IMG/VR virus record: IMGVR_UViG_3300010334_000008
Location: 1 to 41,184 of that record
Origin: a virus
Length of the DNA: 41,184 nt
Reading direction: 5' to 3' (one strand)
A program made the position numbers and the translations under genes. Of this stretch, positions 1-7,911 are shown piece after piece. The notes beneath the pieces are model-generated. The model was not told the DNA's origin. It was given only the letters and a program-made list of their open reading frames with translations, and made no database searches. Numbering within the stretch: the stretch's first letter is position 1; the number at the start of each line of letters is the position of its first letter.

Positions 1-10
1 GGCCGGTCAA

Positions 11-49
11 CTCCCTCCTCCGTGCTCTCTGTGTCCTCTGTGGTCAAAT
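11..49 (-). repeat. Dispersed ACCACAGAGGACACAGAG repeat, inverted copy
   Basis: Read on the minus strand this holds ACCACAGAGGACACAGAG followed by a purine-rich GCACGGAGGAGGGAG tail. It is the same element as at 33453, 33650 and 37837, but here it is noncoding and inverted. It recurs at 41072-41110 in the terminal repeat. I recall this sequence as a common interspersed repeat in environmental bacterial genomes. Confidence 0.8.
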
Positions 50-53
50 CTTT

Positions 54-102
54 TTAGCGCCCGTTAGCGCCCATTTAGTCCCGTTAGCACCCGTTGCGCC
101 CG
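54..102 (+). repeat. Five 10-bp iterons upstream of the virion operon
   Basis: Five consecutive near-copies of TTAGCGCCCG start at 54, 64, 74, 84 and 94, giving a period of one helical turn. The third and fifth copies are the most diverged. They lie in the noncoding junction between the terminase/SSB-tail genes and the scaffold gene. Tandem in-phase repeats there could bind terminase (pac/cos-like), a replication initiator or a late activator. The sequence alone does not decide. From 103 to 242 I see only a small hairpin, GCGAGT (149-154) with ACTCGC (163-168), before the scaffold start. Confidence 0.6.
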
Positions 103-242
103 CAGCCTCTTCCGCTCTGCAAATTTGGCGGGCAGATTCCGATTCAAAGCGAGTGCTGAACTACTCGCCGCCTGCGCGTGGAACCCGTGCGTGCTGGCAA
201 CCACCTTAGTTCTGACACCGCGACTTGGACGCAACACAAACC

Positions 243-1283
243 ATGGAACAGACAGAAACAGCATTCAGCATCGGCGAAGTCATCGACGCGCTGGGAGTCA
301 AGCTCCCGACCATTGATGAGACTCCGGCGACCGAAGAGGCCGCACAGGAAGCAGTCGCGGATGAGACCAACACTGACATAAACCCCGAGGACCAGACCGA
401 GGAAACCGACGCGCCGGAAACGGACGCCGATTCCACGGACGATCCCGAACAACCCGAAGACGCCACCGAGGACGAAGACGACGCCGCGGAGGAAGACCCC
501 GAAGCCGCCGAAGCACCCGGCTTGAAGAAGCTCGCCAAGCGAGTGGACAAGCTTACCGCCCGCGCTAAGAGCGCCGAGGAGCAAGCCACCAGCCTGCAAG
601 CCGAACTCGCTGCCGCCAAGGATGCGCTCACCCGCGCCCAGCCTATCGTGGTGCAAGATGCCGCCGACCCATTGGCGGATGTCACCACGCCCGAAGCCCT
701 CGAAAGCCGCCTCGCTGCCGCCAATACCGTGCTCGACAATGTGCCCGATCTCATTGCGAAAGCCGACTACGAAGGCGGCGAAGTGGAAGTGCCTATGGGA
801 GACGGCAGCACGCGCAAGTTCACGAAGCAAGAGCTCCAAGAACGCTTGCGAATCGCCCGCCAGATTCTCAAGGCCGAGCCCGCCCGCCGGAACTACCTCG
901 CCCAGCGCGAGAGTTTCCAGCACGAAGCCCGGCAGGCTTACCCCGAGTTGTTTCAGGAAGAATCCCAAGCTAGGCAGATGATGATGGCTACGCTGCAAGC
1001 GTATCCCGGCATCGCCAAGCTGCCGAACCTCGAACTTGTGATTGGAGACGCCATTCGTGGCCAAGCCCTCCGATTCCAACAAGCCGAAGCTCTCCAAAAG
1101 AAAGCCGCCACAGCCAAGGCCAAACCTGCCGCACCGGCAGCCGCCAAGCCAGCCGTAGCCCCGAAAGTTGTCAGTCCCTCAGCCGCACCCAAGACCAAAT
1201 CCCAAGCCGACCCGCTCGAAGCGTTGAAGAAGTCTGGAAACCGTGACGCCGCCGAAAATTTCGTCGCATCACTTTTCAACTAA
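243..1283 (+). CDS. Putative capsid scaffolding protein
   Basis: The product is 346 aa from the ATG at 243; an in-frame TTG at 225 is a less likely start. The N-terminal ~100 residues are extremely acidic (runs of E, D, T and P). A charged, helical coiled-coil-like segment follows (about 100-140), then a helical middle, and an Ala/Lys/Pro-rich stretch before the C-terminus. Composition, size and position just before the major capsid gene fit a scaffolding protein that templates procapsid assembly and is then lost or cleaved. No protease motif is visible. The function is inferred from context and composition, since scaffold sequences are poorly conserved. No Shine-Dalgarno precedes the start. 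Confidence 0.7.
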   Translation: MEQTETAFSIGEVIDALGVKLPTIDETPATEEAAQEAVADETNTDINPEDQTEETDAPETDADSTDDPEQPEDATEDEDDAAEEDPEAAEAPGLKKLAKRVDKLTARAKSAEEQATSLQAELAAAKDALTRAQPIVVQDAADPLADVTTPEALESRLAAANTVLDNVPDLIAKADYEGGEVEVPMGDGSTRKFTKQELQERLRIARQILKAEPARRNYLAQRESFQHEARQAYPELFQEESQARQMMMATLQAYPGIAKLPNLELVIGDAIRGQALRFQQAEALQKKAATAKAKPAAPAAAKPAVAPKVVSPSAAPKTKSQADPLEALKKSGNRDAAENFVASLFN

Positions 1284-1318
1284 CCAACCCCAAAACCTAA
1301 TCCCCCCAAAATACTACT

Positions 1319-2329
1319 ATGGCAGCAACCCCCATCACTACAGTTAAAGGCCAACGCGAGGATCTTTCCGACGCGATGGTGCTCATCGAACCCGGCGACA
1401 CACCGCTTTTCTCCATGTGCAAAAAAGCCAAGGAGCCAACAAATGTGCTCTTCCAATGGCCCGCCGACCGCTACAACGACCCGCAGACCGCAGGCGTCCT
1501 TGCTAACGATGACGTGACCAGCTTCGACGACGAGCACGCTAACCGCGTTCTCCTTAGTGGCCGTATTCAGAAGGTGCGCCGTTCGTTCCAGGTGGACGAC
1601 CTTGTTGAGAATGTCGCCGACCTCGCAGGCGTTGGCCGCAAGCAGGCTTTCAACAAATCCGCTGCCAAAGCCCTCGTTGAGCTGAAGATCGACATCGAGG
1701 CCATCATGGGCTCCGACAACGACAGCCAAGTGCAGTCCGGCGCAGCTCCCTACAAGACCCGTGGCGTTGGCTCATGGATCAGCTCGACAGCGCAATCCGA
1801 CACAGCCACCGCAGTGGATGCCGCGTTCCGCACCCCAGCGGCTTCGATCAACACGACTGCCACGGCTTCTCTCACCGAGAACAATGTCATCGACGTGCTT
1901 CAGTCCATCTACGGCGTGCGCCGCGCTCGTCGCAATTACGACCTTGTTTGCGGCACCAGCCTCAAGCGTGCGTTCACTAACTTCATCCGCACCCAGACTG
2001 GCTCGACCAATGTCATGTCCAGCGTCCGTGCTTTCAACAGCAATGTTGAGGACAAGAAGATCGTGAACACCATCGACATCTACGAAGGCGACTTCGGCAT
2101 CTTGTCGCTGCATGTGTCCACCTACCTCGCTCATGGCGCGGCACCGGCCGTCTCGGCAGCCCGTGGCTATGTGCTCGATATGGACCTCCTCTCCATCGGC
2201 TTCAATCGCAAGCCTCGCATGGAAGAGCTCGAAGACCGTGGCGGTGGCCGCCGTGGTTTCTGCGACGCCATCTTTGGCGTAGCGGTCTCGAACCCGCAGG
2301 TTCTCGGAAAATTCGCAGCAACTGCGTAA
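1319..2329 (+). CDS. Major capsid protein, SU10 (DUF5309)-like
   Basis: This 336-aa protein resembles the SU10-type HK97-fold major capsid family. The early residues around GDTPLFSM, a KVRRSFQVDD-like segment around residue 85, and the Ala/Gly-rich middle with a conserved C-terminal LGKF region match that family's layout. It would form the icosahedral head and bind the scaffold encoded just upstream. Codon use is uniform and typical of a strongly expressed late gene. The start has no Shine-Dalgarno; it follows a C/A-rich leader. A strong hairpin lies 17 nt after the stop. Confidence in capsid identity is high, and in the precise family moderate. Confidence 0.85.
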   Translation: MAATPITTVKGQREDLSDAMVLIEPGDTPLFSMCKKAKEPTNVLFQWPADRYNDPQTAGVLANDDVTSFDDEHANRVLLSGRIQKVRRSFQVDDLVENVADLAGVGRKQAFNKSAAKALVELKIDIEAIMGSDNDSQVQSGAAPYKTRGVGSWISSTAQSDTATAVDAAFRTPAASINTTATASLTENNVIDVLQSIYGVRRARRNYDLVCGTSLKRAFTNFIRTQTGSTNVMSSVRAFNSNVEDKKIVNTIDIYEGDFGILSLHVSTYLAHGAAPAVSAARGYVLDMDLLSIGFNRKPRMEELEDRGGGRRGFCDAIFGVAVSNPQVLGKFAATA

Positions 2330-2345
2330 TCCCGCCCCCCAGCCC

Positions 2346-2384
2346 TTGCCGGTGGCCCCTCGTCTTAGGACAGGCCACCGGCAA
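2346..2384 (+). terminator. Hairpin after the major capsid gene
   Basis: A perfect 12-bp inverted repeat pairs TTGCCGGTGGCC (2346-2357) with GGCCACCGGCAA (2373-2384) around a 15-nt loop. A short GGGG-CT-CCCC-TTTT element follows at 2387-2400. It would give partial termination or 3' stabilisation of the capsid message, so that capsid outproduces the downstream portal. The main stem has no long U-tract of its own. Confidence 0.65.
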
Positions 2385-2405
2385 CCGGGGCTCCCCTTTT
2401 CAATA

Positions 2406-2753
2406 ATGGAAATACTCAAAGAAGCGTTAAGCGACATCCCTGGCGAAGTGGCCGAGGGCGTAAAGAACGAGCTCCTCGCCCAGTGGAACTCCAAGGCCGT
2501 GCAGGCCGACGCCCGCCAGCACCTCATCGCCGCCGACCACGCCAAGCAAGACCTCCGCTCCATCGAGGGCGTAGGCGCTTTGACGCTTTCTGTGGACCCA
2601 CAGATCTATCACTTCTGGAACTGGAAATTGCCCGGTTGCTGGAACGATCCCGATTTCATTCTCTGGTTCAAACGCAATTTCCCGCAATGCACCGTGCGGT
2701 GCGGCGGCACAGGCAAGACCATGATCCTCATGCCGGGCCTCAAAGCAGCATGA
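2406..2753 (+). CDS. Hypothetical head-region protein
   Basis: The product is 116 aa from the ATG at 2406; an in-frame TTG at 2346 would lie inside the upstream hairpin and is rejected. The first half is helical and charged. The second half is rich in Trp, Phe and Pro (a WNWKLPGCWNDP-like segment) with two Cys near the end. I do not recognise a family. Its place between capsid and portal suggests a head accessory, decoration or connector role, which is inference from position only. Confidence 0.65.
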   Translation: MEILKEALSDIPGEVAEGVKNELLAQWNSKAVQADARQHLIAADHAKQDLRSIEGVGALTLSVDPQIYHFWNWKLPGCWNDPDFILWFKRNFPQCTVRCGGTGKTMILMPGLKAA

Positions 2754-2768
2754 TTCCAATTTTTACAT

Positions 2769-2842
2769 TGCAGGCGAGAGAAACGGCAACTCGCAAGGCC
2801 CATACCCTTGAGAACACGGTTCAATTCCGTGGCCTGCTACCA
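2769..2842 (+). tRNA. tRNA-Met(CAT)-like gene, initiator-like features
   Basis: A cloverleaf folds here. The acceptor 5' strand is TGCAGGC (2769-2775) and the 3' strand GCCTGCT (2832-2838), with discriminator A and an encoded CCA. The D-stem is GAG/CTC with a GG-containing loop. The anticodon stem CAAGG/CCTTG holds loop CCCATAC with anticodon CAT at 2801-2803. The variable region is 4 nt, and the T-arm is CACGG/CCGTG with loop TTCAATT. Position 1:72 is a T-T mismatch and pair 11:24 is A-T, both features of bacterial initiator tRNAs. However, position 33 is C instead of T and position 8 is G instead of T. The anticodon stem also lacks the initiator's three G-C pairs. It could be a functional phage tRNA, a degenerate one or a processing signal. 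Confidence 0.7.
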
Positions 2843-2949
2843 CATTTTGCCAGCATACGCATTGCGGCGGGGTTATGTTTTTCCCTGGTTATTCCTTTCG
2901 CGCTGGCCGTAACCGCATCAAAAGCGGCCTCTGGCAACTCTTTCCTCGC

Positions 2950-5046
2950 ATGATGCACGACGACGACGACAAGATTGATCGAGACCCGAAATACTGGATT
3001 GGCCAACTTACGACGGCTTCTCGTGATGGTTCGTGGTTTTCCTCAAAACGTGCTCGAAACTACGACACGCGAATGGCTCTATGGGATGGGCAATCGATTG
3101 ACGGTAAAAAGTGGGCAACCAATTACGGAAAGAATGTTTTTCCATGGGAAGGTTCGAGCGATTGCCGCATACGCCTTGCTGATTTGGTTTGCAACCGTGA
3201 GATGCAGCTTTGCCTGACATCAACTTTTGCTGCCCGCTTGCAAATGATGCCGGTGGAGTCCACCGACGCCATGACGCGCACGGCCGCTGAGAGCGTGTTA
3301 AAATGGATGCTCTTTACTCACTGCGCTTCCGACCTGCGGCGTGAGCTGGAAATCGCCCTGAATATCCGCGCCACCTATGGCCTGGCTGTGATGGGGGTTT
3401 TTTGGAAAACCACGACGCGGATTGAGCAGAAGTCTGTGAGCCTCGAAGACATCATCCTCACGGCTCAAGAGCAGGGCGACCCAAACTCGCCGATGGCCAT
3501 GTTTATTGGCGCAATCCTTGATCCGCTGCAAGAAGAAGTGGCTATTGAAATGGCAGAGCAGTATGCGCCCGGCACTGGCACGGCAGCAAATATCCGCAAA
3601 CTCCGCGAAGGCGGCACGGTGGAATATACGGAGCCTTATGTTTTTGAAAGCAAGCCCGAGTGGACCGCATTGGAGCCGTTCAATGATGTGATCTGGCCCA
3701 CGGCCACATACGACCTACAGCGTGCCCCGTGGATCGCCCGCCGCGAAATGATCACATGCGAGGAGCTGGAGGAACGCACTCTCACCGATGGCTACCCTGA
3801 GGAATTTTACGAGAAAGCCGAGAACTATAAAGGCGCAAGCCTTTGGCCGGTTTACATGCAGCAGAACCACAATCGGCACGATAATATCCTTTTCCAAGAT
3901 TACCGAGACCTCATCGAAATCTGGCATGTTTACAGCAAAGAGACCGATGAGGAGACCGGCGCGACAAAAGTCATGTGCCGCGTCATGCACCCCAATGTGG
4001 ACATCTTTGCCAAGGAGGAAATATCCCCCTACTCGCACGGAGAATATCCTTTCATCGAGCTGCCCCGCGAGCGTGTAACGCGGTGCCTCGTGGAAAGTCG
4101 TGGCATCCCTGAGATTGTCTCGACCATGCAGGCGGAGATTAAAACCCAGCGCGACTACAGAACAGACCGCGCCGGAATAGCCATACTCCCACCCATGCGC
4201 GTGCCTGCCAATCGTGGCAAGCTCGACATCATCCTCGGCCCCGCCGTGCAAATCCCAGAACGCCGCCCAAATGAGTTTGGCTGGATGCAGCCGCCGCCGT
4301 TTGACCAGGGCACCATCGAGATCGAACGCGCCGTGCGCCGCGATGTGAACGAATACTTCGGCATGGCAGGCGAGGGGGTCGATCCCAACTATGTCGCTTT
4401 GGTCACCCAGCACACGGTGGACCGCTGGCTGCGCGACTTCAAGGCCATCATTACTCAGACCTACCAGCTCATGCAGCAATACATGCTGCCGGTGCAAATT
4501 CTCCGCGTTTCCGGCGGGCAGGCTCTCCCCTTCCAAGCCGACCGCGAAAGCATCCAAGGCAAGTTTGACCTCATCATTGATTGGGACGCCAAGAACCTCG
4601 ACGCCGAAGCCCTCGGCGTAAAGCTGAACTACATCAGCCAAGCCATCGTGCCTATGGATGTGGCCGGGGTCATCGACCGCGCCGGGCTCGTCAAATTTGT
4701 GATGGCCGCAGTGGATCCAAACCTCGCCGAGCTCCTCGTCCGAGACCCCGGCCCCGCCGCCGCCATCGAGTCCAACGAAGAGCAACTCGCTTTCACAAAG
4801 ATTGCCGCAGGCACCGAGCCAGATCTACCCGCCGAGGGACAAAACCACCAGCTTCGTGCTCAAGTCCTCCAAGGCATCATCCAAGCCAACCCTGCCGTGC
4901 AGCAGCGCTACCAGCAGGATGAGATTTTCCGCAACATGATCGACGCCCGCATGAAGGGTTTCAATTTCCAACTCCAGCAGCAACAAAACGCCCAGATCGG
5001 CCGCCAAGGCACACTACCAGCGTTGCAACAAAGAGGCGCACAATGA
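2950..5046 (+). CDS. Portal protein
   Basis: The product is 698 aa from the paired ATGs at 2950/2953. An ATG at 2875 would add 25 atypical basic/aromatic residues directly after the tRNA and is less likely. The protein is large, as podovirus portals are. An acidic start is followed by a helical core and a DVIWPTATYDLQRAPWIARR-like segment near residue 255. A beta-rich middle and a Gln-rich C-terminal tail (QLQQQQN) complete the layout. It forms the dodecameric ring at the head vertex through which DNA is packaged by the terminase at 38593. The gene sits between the head and connector genes, and its stop overlaps the next start (ATGA). The family call rests on size, order and general resemblance. 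Confidence 0.8.
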   Translation: MMHDDDDKIDRDPKYWIGQLTTASRDGSWFSSKRARNYDTRMALWDGQSIDGKKWATNYGKNVFPWEGSSDCRIRLADLVCNREMQLCLTSTFAARLQMMPVESTDAMTRTAAESVLKWMLFTHCASDLRRELEIALNIRATYGLAVMGVFWKTTTRIEQKSVSLEDIILTAQEQGDPNSPMAMFIGAILDPLQEEVAIEMAEQYAPGTGTAANIRKLREGGTVEYTEPYVFESKPEWTALEPFNDVIWPTATYDLQRAPWIARREMITCEELEERTLTDGYPEEFYEKAENYKGASLWPVYMQQNHNRHDNILFQDYRDLIEIWHVYSKETDEETGATKVMCRVMHPNVDIFAKEEISPYSHGEYPFIELPRERVTRCLVESRGIPEIVSTMQAEIKTQRDYRTDRAGIAILPPMRVPANRGKLDIILGPAVQIPERRPNEFGWMQPPPFDQGTIEIERAVRRDVNEYFGMAGEGVDPNYVALVTQHTVDRWLRDFKAIITQTYQLMQQYMLPVQILRVSGGQALPFQADRESIQGKFDLIIDWDAKNLDAEALGVKLNYISQAIVPMDVAGVIDRAGLVKFVMAAVDPNLAELLVRDPGPAAAIESNEEQLAFTKIAAGTEPDLPAEGQNHQLRAQVLQGIIQANPAVQQRYQQDEIFRNMIDARMKGFNFQLQQQQNAQIGRQGTLPALQQRGAQ

Positions 5047-5990
5047 AGTCCACGCCCTACCGCACCGTCCGCGATGGCGTGATTTCCCGCATGGGCATCG
5101 ACCCCGCTCAGCCGCTCATGGATTCTCAAGCCACGGCGCTGGCGGAGTATTTGACGACCGCCGCCGCGACGGCTTGGACTTTCTTTGACTGGCCGGAGAC
5201 AAACTACACGGAGCAGCGCGTTGTGCTGGGCACAGGTTTTTCCGAAGGCGGATACACCTACGAGCACGACTACCAGGGCACCACTTCCTACATTGGCCGC
5301 GCTGTGCAGGGCTCCGAATTTTCCGAGTTTGTGTGGCGCATCAAGCGGGTAAGCACGACGACAAGCGGCGAGGTTTCCAATATCGACACCGCGCTGAATG
5401 TGGCGTGGAACGACCGCACTACGGCAAGCTATGTGGAGGATTCCGGCAACGAAGCTGCCGAAGATGCGTTGCCATACATTCCGCTCATCCAGACAGGGCA
5501 GACGCCTATCGGGCACGTTGTCGCGGTTTACGCCGACAAGCCAAGCGAGTATGCGATGACGCAGAAATTTGAATTTGTTGTCACCGGCGACAGCCTCGTC
5601 ATCATCGACGAAAACTATGTCTCGGGCCCGGTGTATGTGGAGTTCTCGCTGCCGCAGCCCCGCTTCACGGCAACTGCTTTCAACTCCTCCAACACCTACT
5701 CCGCTGGCGACCTCGTTTTCTACAACACCACCGGCGATTGCTACGAGGCTATCGCTGACACGACTGGCAATTTCCCGACGAATGAGGAGTTCTGGCTACG
5801 CCACCGCATTCCAGCTTTCCTCGCCGATTACCTCAAGTTCTACGCGCTCGCTGAGACGCTTTCGGAGGACGGCCAGATGGACAAAGCTAACTACCAGTTC
5901 TCTCGCGCCGAAGGCATCCTGCAACAACGCATGGACGACGCCTGGCTTCGCCGAGGCGAGGTGCGCCGCTACTCCGCCAGCTTCCAATAA
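5043..5990 (+). CDS. Putative head-tail connector/tail protein with carbohydrate-binding-like insert
   Basis: This 315-aa protein has an N-terminal part (MKSTPYRTVRDGVISRMG) that resembles small head-completion proteins of podoviruses. A middle segment near residues 215-250 (FNSSNTYSAGDLVFYNTTGDC... then EEFW) has the spacing of chitinase-type CBM5/12 modules, with conserved Y, GD, V and W positions. The C-terminal 70 residues are helical and Arg-rich. Its ATG overlaps the portal stop by 4 nt, so translation is probably coupled. I infer an adaptor or tail-tube role below the portal. The carbohydrate-binding-like segment might instead be a structural Ig-like insert. Confidence 0.6.
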   Translation: MKSTPYRTVRDGVISRMGIDPAQPLMDSQATALAEYLTTAAATAWTFFDWPETNYTEQRVVLGTGFSEGGYTYEHDYQGTTSYIGRAVQGSEFSEFVWRIKRVSTTTSGEVSNIDTALNVAWNDRTTASYVEDSGNEAAEDALPYIPLIQTGQTPIGHVVAVYADKPSEYAMTQKFEFVVTGDSLVIIDENYVSGPVYVEFSLPQPRFTATAFNSSNTYSAGDLVFYNTTGDCYEAIADTTGNFPTNEEFWLRHRIPAFLADYLKFYALAETLSEDGQMDKANYQFSRAEGILQQRMDDAWLRRGEVRRYSASFQ

Positions 5991-5997
5991 CCACCTA

Positions 5998-6018
5998 TTG
6001 ACACGCTACCCCTATACT
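5998..6018 (+). promoter_or_regulatory. TTGACA-N9-TATACT start-proximal motif, copy 1
   Basis: The sequence TTGACACGCTACCCCTATAC matches motifs at 12516 and 40299. The TTGACA-like and TATAAT-like hexamers are 9 nt apart, and the second ends 10 nt before the ATG at 6029. A 9-nt gap is too short for a standard sigma70 promoter. If it is a promoter, transcripts would be almost leaderless. Confidence 0.5.
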
Positions 6019-6028
6019 TAAATTAGAC

Positions 6029-6316
6029 ATGAGCAACCCCACAATTCAGATCGCCGCTCGATCATCATCGGGCATCGTGCAACCCGTGCAAGCCACTCCT
6101 GATGGGGCTCTGCGGGTAACCACAGGTTTCGCCGTTCCTCTCTACGACAAGTTTGAGGTCTTCAAAGTCGGGGCCACGAACAATACCGACTACACCGAAT
6201 ACAGCTTTAGCGGAACCGCAGTCGCCCGGATTAGGATGACCTATTTCGGTGGCGTTCCCGCGACCGACAACGCCCAGCTTAAAACTTCCTTCATTCAGTA
6301 TCCTCCATTTGCGTAA
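6029..6316 (+). CDS. Hypothetical virion-operon protein
   Basis: This 95-aa protein has a predicted all-beta character: alternating hydrophobic residues, a Gly/Thr-rich C-terminal half, and no membrane segment or Cys cluster. I do not recognise a family. It follows a shared TTGACA-N9-TATACT motif, has no Shine-Dalgarno, and lies 3 nt before the next small gene. The two probably form a unit of small tail or fibre-base proteins. This is a positional inference. Confidence 0.65.
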   Translation: MSNPTIQIAARSSSGIVQPVQATPDGALRVTTGFAVPLYDKFEVFKVGATNNTDYTEYSFSGTAVARIRMTYFGGVPATDNAQLKTSFIQYPPFA

Positions 6317-6319
6317 ACC

Positions 6320-6592
6320 ATGTCGCAAGTTAACTTCGACCCGCTAACCGGAAACATGATCTCGACGACCGCTCAGGTCGCGCAGCTCGACTCGTCGGGC
6401 CAAGTGTCGGGCACGATGATCCCAGATGAGTTTGACGACGTGCAGACTTTTCAAACCGTGTCCGATTTTCCAAGTCCAGGCTTAATCGGGCGGATTTATT
6501 TTCCAAATGATACCCACATCCCACACCGCTGGGAGCCAGGCACACTTTCCTACACGCCCATCGTCGCCGACTCGGACGGCGGTGAGTTTTAG
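6320..6592 (+). CDS. Hypothetical small tail-region protein
   Basis: This 90-aa acidic protein has residues around FQTVSDFPSPGLIGRIYFPNDT that resemble a short beta domain seen in phage fibre-base and receptor-binding proteins. The rest is unrecognised. It sits 3 nt after the preceding gene and before two fibre genes, which fits a fibre-associated role. No signal peptide or membrane helix is visible. Confidence 0.65.
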   Translation: MSQVNFDPLTGNMISTTAQVAQLDSSGQVSGTMIPDEFDDVQTFQTVSDFPSPGLIGRIYFPNDTHIPHRWEPGTLSYTPIVADSDGGEF

Positions 6593-6636
6593 GACTAACC
6601 CCGCAGTAACAACAACCCCCTCCATAAAATAATACC

Positions 6637-7488
6637 ATGGCAAATACCCTCCGCATCAAACGCCGTTTGACAGGTGCCTCCGGCGCCCCTACCGGCCTCG
6701 CCCTCGGCGAACTCGCACACAGCTTCGTTGACAATAAACTTTGGATCGGCAACGGCACCACATCGGTCGTCCTCGCCGGTGAAGGCCACTTCGCCACCAA
6801 CGCCCAGCTCTCGAGCGAGCAATCCGCCCGCGTCGCCGCTGACAGCACGCTGACCACAAACCTCGCCAGCGAGATTTCGCGTGCGACAGCAGCCGAAGGC
6901 GTCGTAGCCGCCAACCTGGCAACTGAGATCAGCGACAGAGCCGCAGCCGTCTCAGCGGAAGCCTCATCGCGCGTTTCTGGCGACAACGCTCTTGACGCCA
7001 AAATCACAACCGAGAAGAACCGCGTTGACGCGATCCTCTCCGCTTCCCAGGCTGACAAAGACAGCTTCGCGGAAATCGTCACCCTCATCAACAGCGTTGA
7101 CGTAGAGAATGACTCGGTTTTCGCCGGTTACGTCTCCAGCAACAACGCTGCCCTCGCAGCCGAAGTGTCGGCCCGCACAAGCGCGGATTCCACGCTGCAA
7201 AGCAACATCAATTCGGAGGCATCGACACGGGCTTCTGCTATCACGACCGTCACCGGTCTTGTCACCAGCGAGGCATCCACTCGTGCCGCAGCGGACTCCA
7301 CCCTGCAAAGCAACATCGACGCAGAGGCATCCACTCGTAGTTCCGCTGACTCAGCCCTCTCCGGTCGCGTCACGAGCCTCGAAAGCACGGCAGCCTCCCT
7401 CGGCACGATGTCCACTCAGAATGCTAACAACGTCGCCATCACCGGCGGCAGCATCGACGGGATCAGCTTCGACGGCGGTTCATTCTAA
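6637..7488 (+). CDS. Tail fibre protein with trimeric coiled-coil repeats
   Basis: The product is 283 aa. Residues 1-50 form a small virion-attachment module (IKRRLTGASGAPTGLALGEL...LWIGNG) that is paralogous to the start of the protein at 7546. From about residue 60 come heptad-like repeats such as EASTRAAADSTLQSNI, repeated several times, typical of a trimeric fibre shaft. The C-terminus (NAMNVAITGG-like, ending IDGISFDGGSF) is a short cap typical of such fibres. It should form a homotrimeric shaft. No Shine-Dalgarno is visible; the start follows an A-rich CATAAAATAATACC leader. Confidence 0.8.
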   Translation: MANTLRIKRRLTGASGAPTGLALGELAHSFVDNKLWIGNGTTSVVLAGEGHFATNAQLSSEQSARVAADSTLTTNLASEISRATAAEGVVAANLATEISDRAAAVSAEASSRVSGDNALDAKITTEKNRVDAILSASQADKDSFAEIVTLINSVDVENDSVFAGYVSSNNAALAAEVSARTSADSTLQSNINSEASTRASAITTVTGLVTSEASTRAAADSTLQSNIDAEASTRSSADSALSGRVTSLESTAASLGTMSTQNANNVAITGGSIDGISFDGGSF

Positions 7489-7501
7489 ACCCCACCCACA
7501 A

Positions 7502-7533
7502 TCTGCGTCGGAGGTCCATTCCTCCGGCGCAGA
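7502..7533 (+). promoter_or_regulatory. Intercistronic hairpin between fibre genes
   Basis: TCTGCGTCGGAGG (7502-7514) pairs with CCTCCGGCGCAGA (7521-7533) over 13 bp with one G-T wobble and a 6-nt loop. No U-tract follows. It is more likely an mRNA-stabilising or processing element, or a partial attenuator, than a full terminator. It ends 12 nt before the next ATG. Confidence 0.55.
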
Positions 7534-7545
7534 ACCCACTGGCCC

Positions 7546-7911
7546 ATGCCAACCACCATTCAAGTCAAACGCTCGTCTGTATCGGGACGCGCTCCAGCAG
7601 CTAACCAGCTTGCCGTAGGAGAGCTCGCTCTCAACACCGCCGACCGGAAACTTTACTCCAAAGACTCCGCGGGCACCGTCTTTCGAATCGGCCAGCCAGA
7701 CCCTGGTACGCACCTTTTTCTTTCAGCGGCTACAGCCTCCGAACTCTATCTCGGCCGTCTAGCCTGGGACGACTACCCCGCCACTGGCCCCGCCGAGGAT
7801 TCCACGGCATGGGTCATATACAAAATCATCACCAACTCCGCAGGCGATGTCATTTTGGAGCAATCTGCCACCGGCGCGTGGTCGAACAAGGGAAACCTTT
7901 CTTACCAGTGA
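7546..7911 (+). CDS. Short fibre/adaptor protein, paralogous N-terminal module
   Basis: This 121-aa protein begins with IQVKRSSVSGRAPAANQLAVGELA...DRKLYSKDSAG, closely parallel to the first 50 residues of the fibre at 6637. It looks like a duplicated attachment module. The remaining residues form a beta-rich tail ending in GAWSNKGNLSYQ. Its last codons overlap a GTG start of the LamG-type protein (GTGA), so it may be the adaptor that docks that protein on the tail. Function is inferred from position and internal similarity. Confidence 0.7.
   Translation: MPTTIQVKRSSVSGRAPAANQLAVGELALNTADRKLYSKDSAGTVFRIGQPDPGTHLFLSAATASELYLGRLAWDDYPATGPAEDSTAWVIYKIITNSAGDVILEQSATGAWSNKGNLSYQ

Larger units (their letters stand above)
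1..123. repeat. Direct terminal repeat, left copy
   Basis: The first 123 bases are identical to 41062-41184. This is either an assembly overlap of a circular or circularly permuted molecule, or a true short terminal repeat. The attP site lies in mid-window, so the contig is the excised or virion form rather than an integrated prophage with its flanks. The unique circle is 41,061 bp. Confidence 0.97.

Noticed and set aside
2875-2949. Upstream start for the portal
   Set aside because: It adds an odd basic/aromatic stretch right after the tRNA; the paired ATGs at 2950 and 2953 open a typical acidic portal start.
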